Positions 29,639 to 37,827 of a stretch of DNA of 64,000 bases are shown piece by piece (the stretch's first letter is position 1; the number at the start of each line of letters is the position of its first letter). The translations under genes were made by a program, and so were the position numbers. This DNA comes from Pseudomonas sp. RIT-PI-r (GTDB taxonomy: Bacteria; Pseudomonadota; Gammaproteobacteria; Pseudomonadales; Pseudomonadaceae): the NCBI RefSeq assembly GCF_001297015.1, contig NZ_LIGE01000036.1, positions 62,001 through 126,000 of the forward strand. The letters are read 5' to 3'. The notes beneath the pieces are model-generated. The model was not told the origin of the DNA, made no database searches, and saw only the letters and a list, made by a program, of their open reading frames with translations.

Positions 29639-30850
29639 ATGCAGTTCAGCAAATCGAACAAGCTCGCCAACGTCTGCTACGACATTCGCGGCCCGGTGCT
29701 CAAGCACGCCAAACGACTGGAAGAGGAAGGCCAGCGCATCCTCAAGCTGAACATCGGCAACCCGGCGCCGTTTGGTTTCGAGGCGCCGGACGAAATTCTT
29801 CAGGATGTGATCCGCAACCTGCCGACTGCGCAAGGCTACAGCGACTCCAAAGGCCTGTTCAGCGCGCGCAAAGCGGTGATGCAGTACTACCAGCAGAAGA
29901 ATGTCGAAGGTGTCGGCATCGAAGACATCTACCTGGGTAACGGCGTCTCCGAACTGATCGTGATGTCGTTGCAGGCGCTGCTCAACAACGGCGACGAAGT
30001 GCTGGTGCCGGCCCCCGACTATCCGCTGTGGACCGCCGCCGTCAGCCTGGCCGGTGGCAACGCCGTGCACTACCTGTGCGACGAAGGCGCCGACTGGTTC
30101 CCGGACCTGGCCGACATCAAGGCCAAGATCACCCCGAACACCAAAGCCATGGTGATCATCAACCCGAACAACCCGACCGGCGCGGTGTATTCGAAGGAAG
30201 TGTTGCTGGGCATGCTGGAAATCGCCCGTGCGCACAACCTGGTGGTGTTCTCTGACGAGATCTACGACAAGATCCTGTACGACGATGCCGTGCACATTTG
30301 CACCGCTTCGCTGGCGCCGGACCTGTTGTGCCTGACCTTCAACGGCCTGTCAAAGTCCTACCGCGTGGCCGGTTTCCGCTCCGGCTGGATCGCCATTTCC
30401 GGGCCGAAACACAACGCCCAGAGCTACATCGAAGGCATCGACATGCTGGCCAACATGCGTTTGTGCGCCAACGTGCCGAGCCAGCATGCCATCCAGACCG
30501 CCCTCGGTGGCTATCAGAGCATCAACGATCTGGTGCTGCCGCAAGGGCGTCTGCTCGAGCAGCGCAACCGCACCTGGGAGCTGCTCAACGATATTCCGGG
30601 GGTGAGTTGCGTCAAGCCGATGGGCGCGCTCTACGCCTTCCCGCGGATTGACCCGAAAGTCTGCCCGATCCACAACGACGAGAAATTCGTCCTTGATCTG
30701 CTGCTCTCCGAGAAGCTACTCGTGGTACAGGGCACAGCGTTCAACTGGCCGTGGCCGGATCACTTCCGCGTCGTCACGCTGCCCCGCGTCGACGATCTGG
30801 AAATGGCCATCGGTCGTATCGGCAACTTCCTCAAGTCCTACCGCCAGTAA
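29639..30850 (+). CDS. alaA: Alanine/glutamate-pyruvate aminotransferase AlaA-like
   Basis: 403 aa from ATG 29639; the frame extends upstream to 29465 without support. It is a PLP class I aminotransferase, very close in sequence to E. coli AlaA as I remember it: NVCYDIRGPVLKHAKRLEEE, LNIGNPAPFGF, INPNNPTGAVYSKE and the PLP lysine in FNGLSKSYRVAGFR. It makes alanine from pyruvate and glutamate in the cytoplasm. It is divergent from msrB. Confidence 0.92.
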   Translation: MQFSKSNKLANVCYDIRGPVLKHAKRLEEEGQRILKLNIGNPAPFGFEAPDEILQDVIRNLPTAQGYSDSKGLFSARKAVMQYYQQKNVEGVGIEDIYLGNGVSELIVMSLQALLNNGDEVLVPAPDYPLWTAAVSLAGGNAVHYLCDEGADWFPDLADIKAKITPNTKAMVIINPNNPTGAVYSKEVLLGMLEIARAHNLVVFSDEIYDKILYDDAVHICTASLAPDLLCLTFNGLSKSYRVAGFRSGWIAISGPKHNAQSYIEGIDMLANMRLCANVPSQHAIQTALGGYQSINDLVLPQGRLLEQRNRTWELLNDIPGVSCVKPMGALYAFPRIDPKVCPIHNDEKFVLDLLLSEKLLVVQGTAFNWPWPDHFRVVTLPRVDDLEMAIGRIGNFLKSYRQ

Positions 30851-31154
30851 CTGGCCAGCAGTGCGCAACGGCTCGAACGTTGCGCACTGTCTGATTCAGC
30901 AACACTTCTGCATCGCACCTCCGTGCACGCCTTCTACACTTGCGATTCGTACCGCTCACTTGCGTCTGACGTAATGGCGACGGGACGCGGCTGGTCCTCG
31001 CCCATGTCGGTATTGGCTGTGGGAAACGGACTGCACACCGAGGAATCCGCTGTAGGACACAGTTTGAAATAGTCACTCAGTTGAATAGCCCGGTGCGGCA
31101 CCTTATATACCCCGCAGTACGCTACATCTTTAGCTTGAGGAGATTTCTACAACC
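30851..31154. other. Intergenic region between alaA and htpX
   Basis: 304 bases. It begins with a perfect 12-base inverted repeat at 30859-30889 (CAGTGCGCAACG and its complement, seven-base loop) that lacks a T-run. It ends with a promoter-like element described separately and an AGGAG site for htpX. The middle holds nothing recognisable. Confidence 0.45.
31080..31108 (+). promoter_or_regulatory. Heat-shock (sigma-32)-like promoter before htpX
   Basis: GTTGAA and, 15 bases later, CCTTATAT lie about 47 bases before the htpX start. They resemble the sigma-32 elements CTTGAA and CCCCATNT, and htpX is a classic heat-shock gene. Several positions deviate. Confidence 0.4.
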
Positions 31155-32042
31155 ATGATGCGCATCCTGCTGTTTTTGGCCACTAACCTGGCGGTCGTGC
31201 TGATAGCCAGCATCACCCTGAGCCTTTTCGGCTTCAACGGGTTCATGGCGGCCAACGGGGTTGATCTCGACCTTAGTCAGCTGCTGGTTTTCTGTGCGGT
31301 CTTTGGTTTCGCCGGCTCGCTGTTCTCGCTGTTCATCTCCAAGTGGATGGCAAAGATGAGCACCGGTACCCAGATCATCAGCCAGCCACGTACCCGTCAT
31401 GAGCAATGGCTGCTGCAAACCGTCGAGCAATTGTCCCGCGAAGCCGGGATCAAGATGCCCGAGGTCGGCATTTTCCCGGCCTACGAGGCGAACGCGTTCG
31501 CTACTGGCTGGAACAAGAACGACGCGCTGGTCGCGGTCAGTCAGGGCCTGCTGGAGCGTTTTTCGCCCGATGAAGTGAAAGCCGTACTGGCCCACGAAAT
31601 CGGTCACGTAGCCAATGGCGACATGGTGACGCTCGCGCTGATCCAGGGCGTGGTGAACACCTTCGTGATGTTCTTCGCGCGGATCATCGGCAACTTCGTC
31701 GACAAGGTGATCTTCAAGAACGAAGAAGGCCAGGGCATCGCCTACTACGTGGCGACCATCTTCGCCGAACTGGTGCTGGGTATTCTGGCCAGTGCGATCG
31801 TCATGTGGTTCTCGCGCAAGCGCGAATTCCGTGCCGACGAAGCCGGTGCACGTCTGGCCGGCACCAGCGCGATGATCGGCGCACTGCAACGTCTGCGCGC
31901 CGAGCAGGGCCTGCCGGTGCACATGCCGGACACCCTGAATGCCTTTGGCATCAACGGTGGCATCAAACAGGGTTTTGCCCGCATGTTCATGAGCCACCCG
32001 CCGCTGGAAGAGCGTATTGACGCTCTGCGTCGTCGCGGTTGA
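31155..32042 (+). CDS. htpX: Membrane zinc metalloprotease HtpX
   Basis: 295 aa, the usual length. It is an inner-membrane M48 peptidase that degrades misfolded membrane proteins. Two N-terminal TM segments come first. The zinc site is VLAHEIGHVANGDM (HEIGH), with the third ligand in REFRADEAGARLAG. Two further TM segments lie between these. The C-terminus MSHPPLEERIDAL is typical. It has an AGGAG ribosome site and is followed by a strong terminator. Confidence 0.96.
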   Translation: MMRILLFLATNLAVVLIASITLSLFGFNGFMAANGVDLDLSQLLVFCAVFGFAGSLFSLFISKWMAKMSTGTQIISQPRTRHEQWLLQTVEQLSREAGIKMPEVGIFPAYEANAFATGWNKNDALVAVSQGLLERFSPDEVKAVLAHEIGHVANGDMVTLALIQGVVNTFVMFFARIIGNFVDKVIFKNEEGQGIAYYVATIFAELVLGILASAIVMWFSRKREFRADEAGARLAGTSAMIGALQRLRAEQGLPVHMPDTLNAFGINGGIKQGFARMFMSHPPLEERIDALRRRG

Positions 32043-32064
32043 TCAGATTGACGTAAAAACAAGA

Positions 32065-32092
32065 GGCCCGCAGTGATGCGGGCCTTTTTTTT
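32065..32092 (+). terminator. Intrinsic terminator after htpX
   Basis: Stem GGCCCGCA / TGCGGGCC followed by eight T. Confidence 0.9.
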
Positions 32093-32123
32093 GCCTTGAT
32101 TAATTGGCTGTTCTCACTGGCCT

Positions 32124-32215
32124 CATCGCGAGCAGGCTCACTCCTACAGGTTCTGTGCCGGCCACACATCTGCGATTCAGCACAAATCACTGTAGGAGTG
32201 AGCCTGCTCGCGATG
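32124..32215. repeat. REP doublet, family B (CGCGAGCAGGCTCACTCCTACA)
   Basis: Two inverted copies of CATCGCGAGCAGGCTCACTCC flank a 40-base spacer, with the CGCGAGCAGG ends outward. It lies between htpX and the convergent tpm. Family B copies recur at 36835, 44115 and 45904. Confidence 0.85.
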
Positions 32216-32237
32216 ACGCCAGAAAATCCCACGCTAT

Positions 32238-32885
32238 TTATCGGGAAGACACGCGGTATACCCGCTCCTCCAGCCGCGTCACACCCGCCTGCAGGAACTT
32301 CCCGCTCTCTCCCAGCACATCCTGCTCTTCCAGCGCCTGCACCTGCCAAGCACCACTCAGCAACCGCTTGACCTCATCATCCCCCACCGCAAACGGCGGC
32401 CCCGGCATCTGCGTCTGATCGTAATCCAGCGTAATCAACAGTCCCTGCACACCCAACGGCAGAATCTGCTGAAGATGCGCCGCATAACGTTCACGCATCG
32501 GCGCGGGCAAGGCGATCAGCGCGGCGCGGTCGTACAACGCGGTGCAATCGGCCACATCGCTCGCCGTCAGCGCAAAGAAGTCACCGCACCAAAGCTCGAT
32601 GGCGCCACCACGATAGGCCTTGAACGCGCCCTTCTGGCTGATCTGCGGCTGCACCTGATGCTCATTGAAAAAGTCCTCGATAGCCTTTTGCGACAGTTCA
32701 ATCCCGAGCACCTGATGACCGCGCCCGGCCAGCCACGCCAGATCCAGACTTTTCCCACACAAAGGCACGAGCACTCGCGCCGTTTCAGCTACCGCCCAGT
32801 GTCGCTGCAAATACGGATTCACCTCCGGCTGGTGAAAACCGATCTGCCCCGAATCCCACTTCTTGTGCCAAAACTCAGGCTGCAT
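32238..32885 (-). CDS. tpm: Thiopurine S-methyltransferase
   Basis: 215 aa. It is an SAM-dependent methyltransferase starting MQPEFWHKKWDSGQIGFHQP, a signature of the TPMT family, with the SAM loop VLVPLCGKSLDLAWLAGRGH. In pseudomonads, Tpm methylates oxyanions of selenium and tellurium as well as thiopurines. Cytoplasmic; length normal. From memory, tpm follows htpX closely in P. aeruginosa as well. Confidence 0.94.
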   Translation of the reverse strand: MQPEFWHKKWDSGQIGFHQPEVNPYLQRHWAVAETARVLVPLCGKSLDLAWLAGRGHQVLGIELSQKAIEDFFNEHQVQPQISQKGAFKAYRGGAIELWCGDFFALTASDVADCTALYDRAALIALPAPMRERYAAHLQQILPLGVQGLLITLDYDQTQMPGPPFAVGDDEVKRLLSGAWQVQALEEQDVLGESGKFLQAGVTRLEERVYRVSSR

Positions 32886-32988
32886 GCATCACCCCCAATA
32901 ATTCGATCAAAAAGCGTTAAAACTTATATTAGATTTAGATCAATGATCTGACTGAAGATGAGGGCATCTTAACGCTCAGGAACCCATC

Positions 32989-33756
32989 ATGTTTCCCAGC
33001 CTGTTTATTTCCCATGGTTCACCCATGCTGGCGCTGGAGCCCGGTGCCAGTGGCCCGGCGCTGGCGCGGCTGGCAGCCGAATTACCGAAACCCACAGCCA
33101 TCGTGATCGTTTCTGCGCATTGGGAAAGCCATGAGTTGCTGGTCAGCAGCCATGCGCAACCAGAAACCTGGCACGACTTCGGCGGCTTCCCCCGCGCACT
33201 GTTTGAAGTGCAATACCCGGCACCGGGCGATCCGCAACTGGCTGCCGAAGTGGCTGATTTGCTGACAGCCAACAACCTGCCCGCACGCCTCGATCCGCAG
33301 CGTCCATTCGATCACGGCGTCTGGGTTCCTTTGTCACTGATGTATCCGCAGGCGGATATTCCAGTGGTGCAAGTCTCGCTGCCGAGCCGTGCTGGTCCGG
33401 CGCTGCAAACCCGTGTCGGCCGGGCACTGGCGAGCCTGCGCGATCAAGGTATTTTGCTGATCGGATCCGGCAGCATCACGCACAACCTGCGCGAACTGGA
33501 TTGGCACGCCGGCCCGGAAAGTGTCGAGCCGTGGGCACGTGATTTCCGTGACTGGGTGATCGAGAAGTTGGCGGCCGACGATGAGGCAGCGCTGCATGAT
33601 TATCGCCAGCAGGCGCCGCATGCAGTGCGCAGCCACCCGAGTGATGAGCATTTGTTGCCGCTTTATTTCGCGCGAGGCGCGGGCGGTGAGTTCAGCGTGG
33701 CACATCAGGGCTTCACGATGGGTGCGCTGGGCATGGATATTTACCGCTTCGGTTAA
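32989..33756 (+). CDS. DODA-type extradiol aromatic ring-opening dioxygenase (YgiD-like)
   Basis: 255 aa. It starts MFPSLFISHGSPMLALEPG, with the iron/zinc-ligand histidine in SHGSP; VIVSAHWES and RPFDHGVWVPL carry the next ligands, and GSGSITHNLRE follows. Family LigB. E. coli YgiD is a DOPA 4,5-dioxygenase; the substrate here is unknown. Cytoplasmic. A family A REP doublet and a terminator follow. Confidence 0.92.
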   Translation: MFPSLFISHGSPMLALEPGASGPALARLAAELPKPTAIVIVSAHWESHELLVSSHAQPETWHDFGGFPRALFEVQYPAPGDPQLAAEVADLLTANNLPARLDPQRPFDHGVWVPLSLMYPQADIPVVQVSLPSRAGPALQTRVGRALASLRDQGILLIGSGSITHNLRELDWHAGPESVEPWARDFRDWVIEKLAADDEAALHDYRQQAPHAVRSHPSDEHLLPLYFARGAGGEFSVAHQGFTMGALGMDIYRFG

Positions 33757-33760
33757 AAGC

Positions 33761-33850
33761 AAAATCAAAAGATCGCAGCCTTCGGCAGCTCCTGCATTTG
33801 GAATGCGTTCCCCCTGTAGGAGCTGCCGAAGGCTGCGATCCTTTGATCTC
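33761..33850. repeat. REP doublet, family A, inverted arrangement
   Basis: Same unit as at 28915, but here the GATCGCAG ends face outward and the GGAGCTGC ends face each other across a short spacer. It follows the dioxygenase stop directly. Confidence 0.85.
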
Positions 33851-33861
33851 GAAAAGCAGGC

Positions 33862-33893
33862 AAAAAAAATCCCCGAACCAGTCGGGGATTTTT
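33862..33893. terminator. Bidirectional terminator between the dioxygenase and the RNA helicase
   Basis: AAAAATCCCCGA-N6-TCGGGGATTTTT: a stem with A-run and T-run, suited to both convergent genes. Confidence 0.88.
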
Positions 33894-33922
33894 CATGCTT
33901 GATCAATCAGCCCAGAGGCGGA

Positions 33923-35596
33923 TCAATCTTCGCGATAGCGACGCAGCTTCAACTGCTTACCGGCAACGCGAGTGTCCTTCAGTTTGGTCAGGAGTTTGTC
34001 CAGACCATCTTCCGGCAGCTCAACGAGGCTGAAGCTGTCACGCACCTGGATGCGACCGATCGCTTCACGGGCCAGACCGCCTTCGTTAAGGATGGCGCCC
34101 AGCAGGTTTTTCGCAGCGATACCATCACGCGCACCCAGCGCGGTACGGCAACGAGCACGGCCTTCGCCCAAAGGCATTGGCGCGCGACGCTCGCGGTCAC
34201 CACGATCAGGACGGTCGCCAGTGCGCTCAGGACGGTCGCCACGCGGTGCGTTGTTCGGCACCAGTGGACGTTCCTTCTCGATGGCAGCCAGGTTCAGCGC
34301 TTGACCGTTGGTGGCTTTGCGCAGCAGGGCTGCAGCCAGAGCACGCGGGGTGCAGCCGATGTCTGCAGTCAGACGATCGAGCAACTCACCGTGAGTCGAC
34401 TCGGCATCAGCGACCAGCGGCGACAGGCTGTTGGTCAGTTTCTTGATGCGCGCATCGAGAACGGCTTGAGCGTCCGGCAGGCGTACTTCGGCAACTTTCT
34501 GACCGGTTACACGCTCGATCACTTGCAGCATGCGGCGCTCACGCGGAGTCACCAGCAGCAGTGCACGACCTTCGCGACCGGCACGGCCGGTACGGCCGAT
34601 ACGGTGAACGTAGGATTCCGGATCGTACGGCATGTCAACGTTGAACACGTGAGTGATGCGCGGAACGTCCAGACCACGAGCAGCTACGTCGGTCGCGACA
34701 ACGATGTCCAGACGGCCATCTTTCAGCGAGTCGATGACGCGCTCACGCTGGTTCTGGGCGATGTCGCCGTTCAGCGCCGCAGCTTTGTAGCCTTTGGCGT
34801 CGAGGGCACTGGCCAGATCCAGGGTCGCCTGCTTGGTACGTACGAACATGATCAGAGCGTCGAAATCTTCCACTTCCAGCAAGCTGAGAACGGCCGAAGT
34901 CTTCTGGTCAGCGTGAACCAACAGGTGAGCCTGTTCGATCGCGGTAACAGTCTGAGTCTTGGTCTGGATCTTCACGTGTTGCGGATCGCGCAGATGGCGT
35001 TCGGCAATGGCGCGGATCGACTGCGGCAGGGTAGCCGAGAACAAAACGGTCTGACGGGTCGCTGGCAGAGCCTTGAAGATGACTTCCAGGTCATCCATGA
35101 AGCCCAGTTTCAACATTTCGTCAGCTTCGTCGAGAACCAGGTGGTTAACGGTCGACAGAACTTTTTCGTCGCGACGAAGGTGGTCGCACAGACGACCCGG
35201 AGTGGCGACAACGATCTGTGCGCCATTACGGATTGCTTTCAGTTGTGGGCCCATCGGCGCGCCGCCGTAAACGGCCACAACGGTAACGCCCGGCATTTGC
35301 TTGGCGTAGGTTTCAAAAGCGGTTGCTACTTGCAGCGCCAACTCACGAGTTGGCGCCAGGATCAGGGCTTGCGGTTCGCGCTTGGCAGGATCGATGCGGT
35401 GCAGAATAGGCAGTGCGAACGCGGCGGTTTTACCGGTACCGGTTTGCGCCTGACCAATCATGTCCTGGCCGGCCATGATGATCGGGATCGATTGCTGCTG
35501 AATCGCCGAAGGCTCTTCGTAGCCGGTCGCTGCGACGGCTGCAAGAATATTCGGGTTAAGATTAAAAGCGGCGAATCCGCCGGTTTCCTGGGTCAT
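33923..35596 (-). CDS. deaD: DEAD-box RNA helicase (DeaD/CsdA-like)
   Basis: 557 aa from ATG 35596, with GAGG upstream. Helicase motifs in order: FAAFNLNPNIL with Q-motif, AQTGTGKTAAFALP (I), PTRELALQ (Ia), TPGRL (Ib), DEAD (II), FSATLP (III), ATDVAARGLDVP (V) and HRIGRTGRAG (VI). An arginine/aspartate-rich linker near 440-470 leads to a DbpA-like RNA-binding domain (GRIQVRDSFSLVELPED). It unwinds RNA in ribosome assembly and cold adaptation. In P. aeruginosa the homologue also affects ExsA synthesis (from memory). Confidence 0.94.
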   Translation of the reverse strand: MTQETGGFAAFNLNPNILAAVAATGYEEPSAIQQQSIPIIMAGQDMIGQAQTGTGKTAAFALPILHRIDPAKREPQALILAPTRELALQVATAFETYAKQMPGVTVVAVYGGAPMGPQLKAIRNGAQIVVATPGRLCDHLRRDEKVLSTVNHLVLDEADEMLKLGFMDDLEVIFKALPATRQTVLFSATLPQSIRAIAERHLRDPQHVKIQTKTQTVTAIEQAHLLVHADQKTSAVLSLLEVEDFDALIMFVRTKQATLDLASALDAKGYKAAALNGDIAQNQRERVIDSLKDGRLDIVVATDVAARGLDVPRITHVFNVDMPYDPESYVHRIGRTGRAGREGRALLLVTPRERRMLQVIERVTGQKVAEVRLPDAQAVLDARIKKLTNSLSPLVADAESTHGELLDRLTADIGCTPRALAAALLRKATNGQALNLAAIEKERPLVPNNAPRGDRPERTGDRPDRGDRERRAPMPLGEGRARCRTALGARDGIAAKNLLGAILNEGGLAREAIGRIQVRDSFSLVELPEDGLDKLLTKLKDTRVAGKQLKLRRYRED

Positions 35597-36019
35597 GGGT
35601 CTGCCTCTAAGTGCATCCGCAAAGACCCATGCTCCAAAGCTGCGCATGCCGTGTTGAGACTCAAGAGTCGCCCTGGCAGCTTTGTCGGCGGGGATTTGCG
35701 AAAACGAATGAATGAAAAAAAAGAATCGTCCGGGAAGAGCCCGCAATGCGGACGTGCAGCCGAAGCTGACTTCGGGGAATTGCGCTACCTAAACGCGGCC
35801 CGGTTAAAGGCCGGCGCGCACTATACCGGATTTCGCCCGAAAAGGGAGCTTTTTTTATCGGCTGAATGCGTGTGTCACCGCTATGTAACGGGGTTTTGCG
35901 GATAATCGCGCCAAGGTCTATTTTTCAAAGGCCCGGCCCTGCGGGTGATGACGCTTAAACGATTCACTGCGCTGCGGCATACCGTCGCTGCCCCGCCCTT
36001 CCCGCCCGAGGATTTCGCC
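35597..36019. other. Long leader region of deaD, divergent from the crotonase gene
   Basis: 423 bases with no supported gene. It contains an A-rich stretch near 35712-35728 and several GC-rich inverted segments. Cold-shock helicase genes often have long structured 5' leaders, and this gap is large enough for one; that is inference. A GAGG site precedes the crotonase ATG at 36020. Confidence 0.4.
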
Positions 36020-36811
36020 ATGAATCAGCCCTGTGCCGGCCGCGTCAGCCGAGAACGCCGAGGTCACGTCCACCTGATTGGCCTGGATCGAGCGGCCAAA
36101 CGCAATGCTTTCGATCTCGACCTGCTCAATGACCTGAGCCTGGCTTATGGCGAGTTCGAGGCCGACAGTGAGGCGCGGGTAGCGGTGGTGTTTGGCCACG
36201 GCGAGCACTTTACCGCCGGTCTGGATCTGGTCAACGCCAGCTCGGCTTTGGCCCAAGGCTGGCAGGTTCCGACCGGCGGTTGCGATCCGTGGGGGGTTTT
36301 TGTCGGACCTCGGGTGAGCAAACCTGTGATTGTCGCCGCGCAAGGGTACTGCCTGACCATCGGCATCGAGTTGATGCTGGCGGCAGATATCAATCTCTGT
36401 GCGAGCAATACCCGCTTCGCACAAATGGAAGTGCAGCGTGGGATTTTTCCTTTTGGTGGCGCGACTTTACGTTTTCAGCAAATTGCCGGTTGGGGTAATG
36501 CCATGCGCTGGCTGCTGACCGGCGATGAGTTTGATGCGCACGAAGCCTTGCACTTGGGACTGGTGCAGGAAGTGATGGCCAGTGAAGATCTGCTGCCACG
36601 GGCGATTGAACTGGCTGAACGGATTGCCCGGCAGGCGCCGTTGGGGGTGCAGGCGACGTTGATGTCGGCGCGGCAGGCGCGATATGAAGGTGAGACGGCG
36701 GCGGCGCAAGGGTTGCCGGCACTGGTGAAGAAGTTGCTGGCGAGTGAGGATGCCAGGGAGGGAGTGCGGTCGTTGGTGGAGCGGCGACCCGGGATCTTCA
36801 AAGGGATCTGA
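36020..36811 (+). CDS. Enoyl-CoA hydratase/isomerase (crotonase) family protein
   Basis: 263 aa from ATG 36020. It has the crotonase fold: HLIGLDRAAKRNAFDLDLL, the oxyanion segment VFGHGEHFTAGLDL and AAQGYCLTIGIELMLAADI. The usual catalytic Glu of hydratases sits in TRFAQMEVQRGIFPFGGA. The reaction and acyl group cannot be told from sequence. Cytoplasmic. From memory it neighbours deaD in P. aeruginosa too. Confidence 0.9.
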   Translation: MNQPCAGRVSRERRGHVHLIGLDRAAKRNAFDLDLLNDLSLAYGEFEADSEARVAVVFGHGEHFTAGLDLVNASSALAQGWQVPTGGCDPWGVFVGPRVSKPVIVAAQGYCLTIGIELMLAADINLCASNTRFAQMEVQRGIFPFGGATLRFQQIAGWGNAMRWLLTGDEFDAHEALHLGLVQEVMASEDLLPRAIELAERIARQAPLGVQATLMSARQARYEGETAAAQGLPALVKKLLASEDAREGVRSLVERRPGIFKGI

Positions 36812-36834
36812 AAATTTGGCGCCTGTCATGACGC

Positions 36835-36899
36835 CATCGCGAGCAGGCTCACTCCTACAAGGGAACGCATTTCAATGTAGGAGTGAGCCTGCTCGCGAT
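36835..36899. repeat. REP doublet, family B
   Basis: CATCGCGAGCAGGCTCACTCC and its inverted copy, spacer about 20 bases, located just after the crotonase gene and before the end of the convergent gene. Confidence 0.85.
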
Positions 36900-36921
36900 A
36901 GGGCCAGCAAGGCCAACAGCC

Positions 36922-37677
36922 TCAGGTGGCCGGGCGAATACTGTTGATCAACGACTGCAACGAATACCCCAACCGCGGCGCCAGCGCCTCGGCCCGCGCA
37001 GTCAGTGCCTGCATGTCCAACATCTGATCAAGGTCCGCCGGCACAATCAGAATCACATTGCCCTCCTTCACCGGCAGCTCCCAGTAATGCCGGTGATACA
37101 GCCCGCGCAACAACGCCGCGCCCAGCGGCTTGCCGTCATCGGTGGCCCACTGGTTGATCACCAGCCAGCCGCCCGGATTCAGGCGCTTCTGGCAGTCACC
37201 GAGAAAACTCCAGGCCAGATGCCCGACACCCGGGCCGACATCGGTGTACAGGTCGACAAAAATCAGATCCGCAGGCTCTGCCGTCGGCAGCAGTTCAATG
37301 GCGTCACCGACGCGAATGTACAAACGCGGATCATCATCCAGGCCCAGGTATTCGATGGCCAGACGCGGCACGTCAGGGCGCAACTCGATGGCTTCGACAT
37401 CTTCCAGCGGCAAAAACCTGAGGCAGGCCTGAGTCAGCGTTCCGGCACCGAGCCCGAGAAACAGCGCACTCTCCGGTTGCTCATGGCACAACGCGCCAAT
37501 CAGCATCGCCCGGGTGTAGTCGTATTCCAGCCAGCTCGGATCAGCGGTGAACACACAGCTCTGCTCGATGGCATCGCCGAACTCGAGAAAGCGGTAATCG
37601 GCCACTTCCAGCACGCGAATCACGCCGAACTCATCCTGTACTTCGGCGAGCAGATGCTCGACGCGCTCCTCAGTCAT
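36922..37677 (-). CDS. Spermidine synthase-like (SpeE-family) methyltransferase-fold protein
   Basis: 251 aa with an AGGAGA ribosome site. The Rossmann core is ALFLGLGAGTLTQACLRFLP, then VEAIELRPDVPRLA and ADLIFVDLYTDVG, like spermidine synthases. The N-terminal strand domain is short and the catalytic aspartate region differs, so it may not make polyamines. Many pseudomonads carry this SpeE-like 'spermidine synthase' of unknown substrate. Cytoplasmic. Confidence 0.8.
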   Translation of the reverse strand: MTEERVEHLLAEVQDEFGVIRVLEVADYRFLEFGDAIEQSCVFTADPSWLEYDYTRAMLIGALCHEQPESALFLGLGAGTLTQACLRFLPLEDVEAIELRPDVPRLAIEYLGLDDDPRLYIRVGDAIELLPTAEPADLIFVDLYTDVGPGVGHLAWSFLGDCQKRLNPGGWLVINQWATDDGKPLGAALLRGLYHRHYWELPVKEGNVILIVPADLDQMLDMQALTARAEALAPRLGYSLQSLINSIRPAT

Positions 37678-37827
37678 TTCGTCTCCTGATGGTCACCGGG
37701 CGCGGTGACGCGATGGCACCGCTGTGGCGCCGTGGCAAAGCGGCGATTGTCGGTGATGGGGCGGGAGCAGGTCACGCACTAATTGCTGCTAACATGGCCT
37801 TCCGTGCGTAGAACCTTAGAGACCGTG

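Noticed and set aside
30859..30889. Intrinsic terminator of alaA
   Set aside because: The inverted repeat is perfect (12-base arms) but no T-run follows; kept only as a hairpin in the intergenic entry.
33581..35905. A 774-codon open frame on the plus strand across the deaD gene
   Set aside because: It lies antisense to a clear DEAD-box helicase, has low-complexity composition and no domain; it is a by-product of GC-rich codon use.
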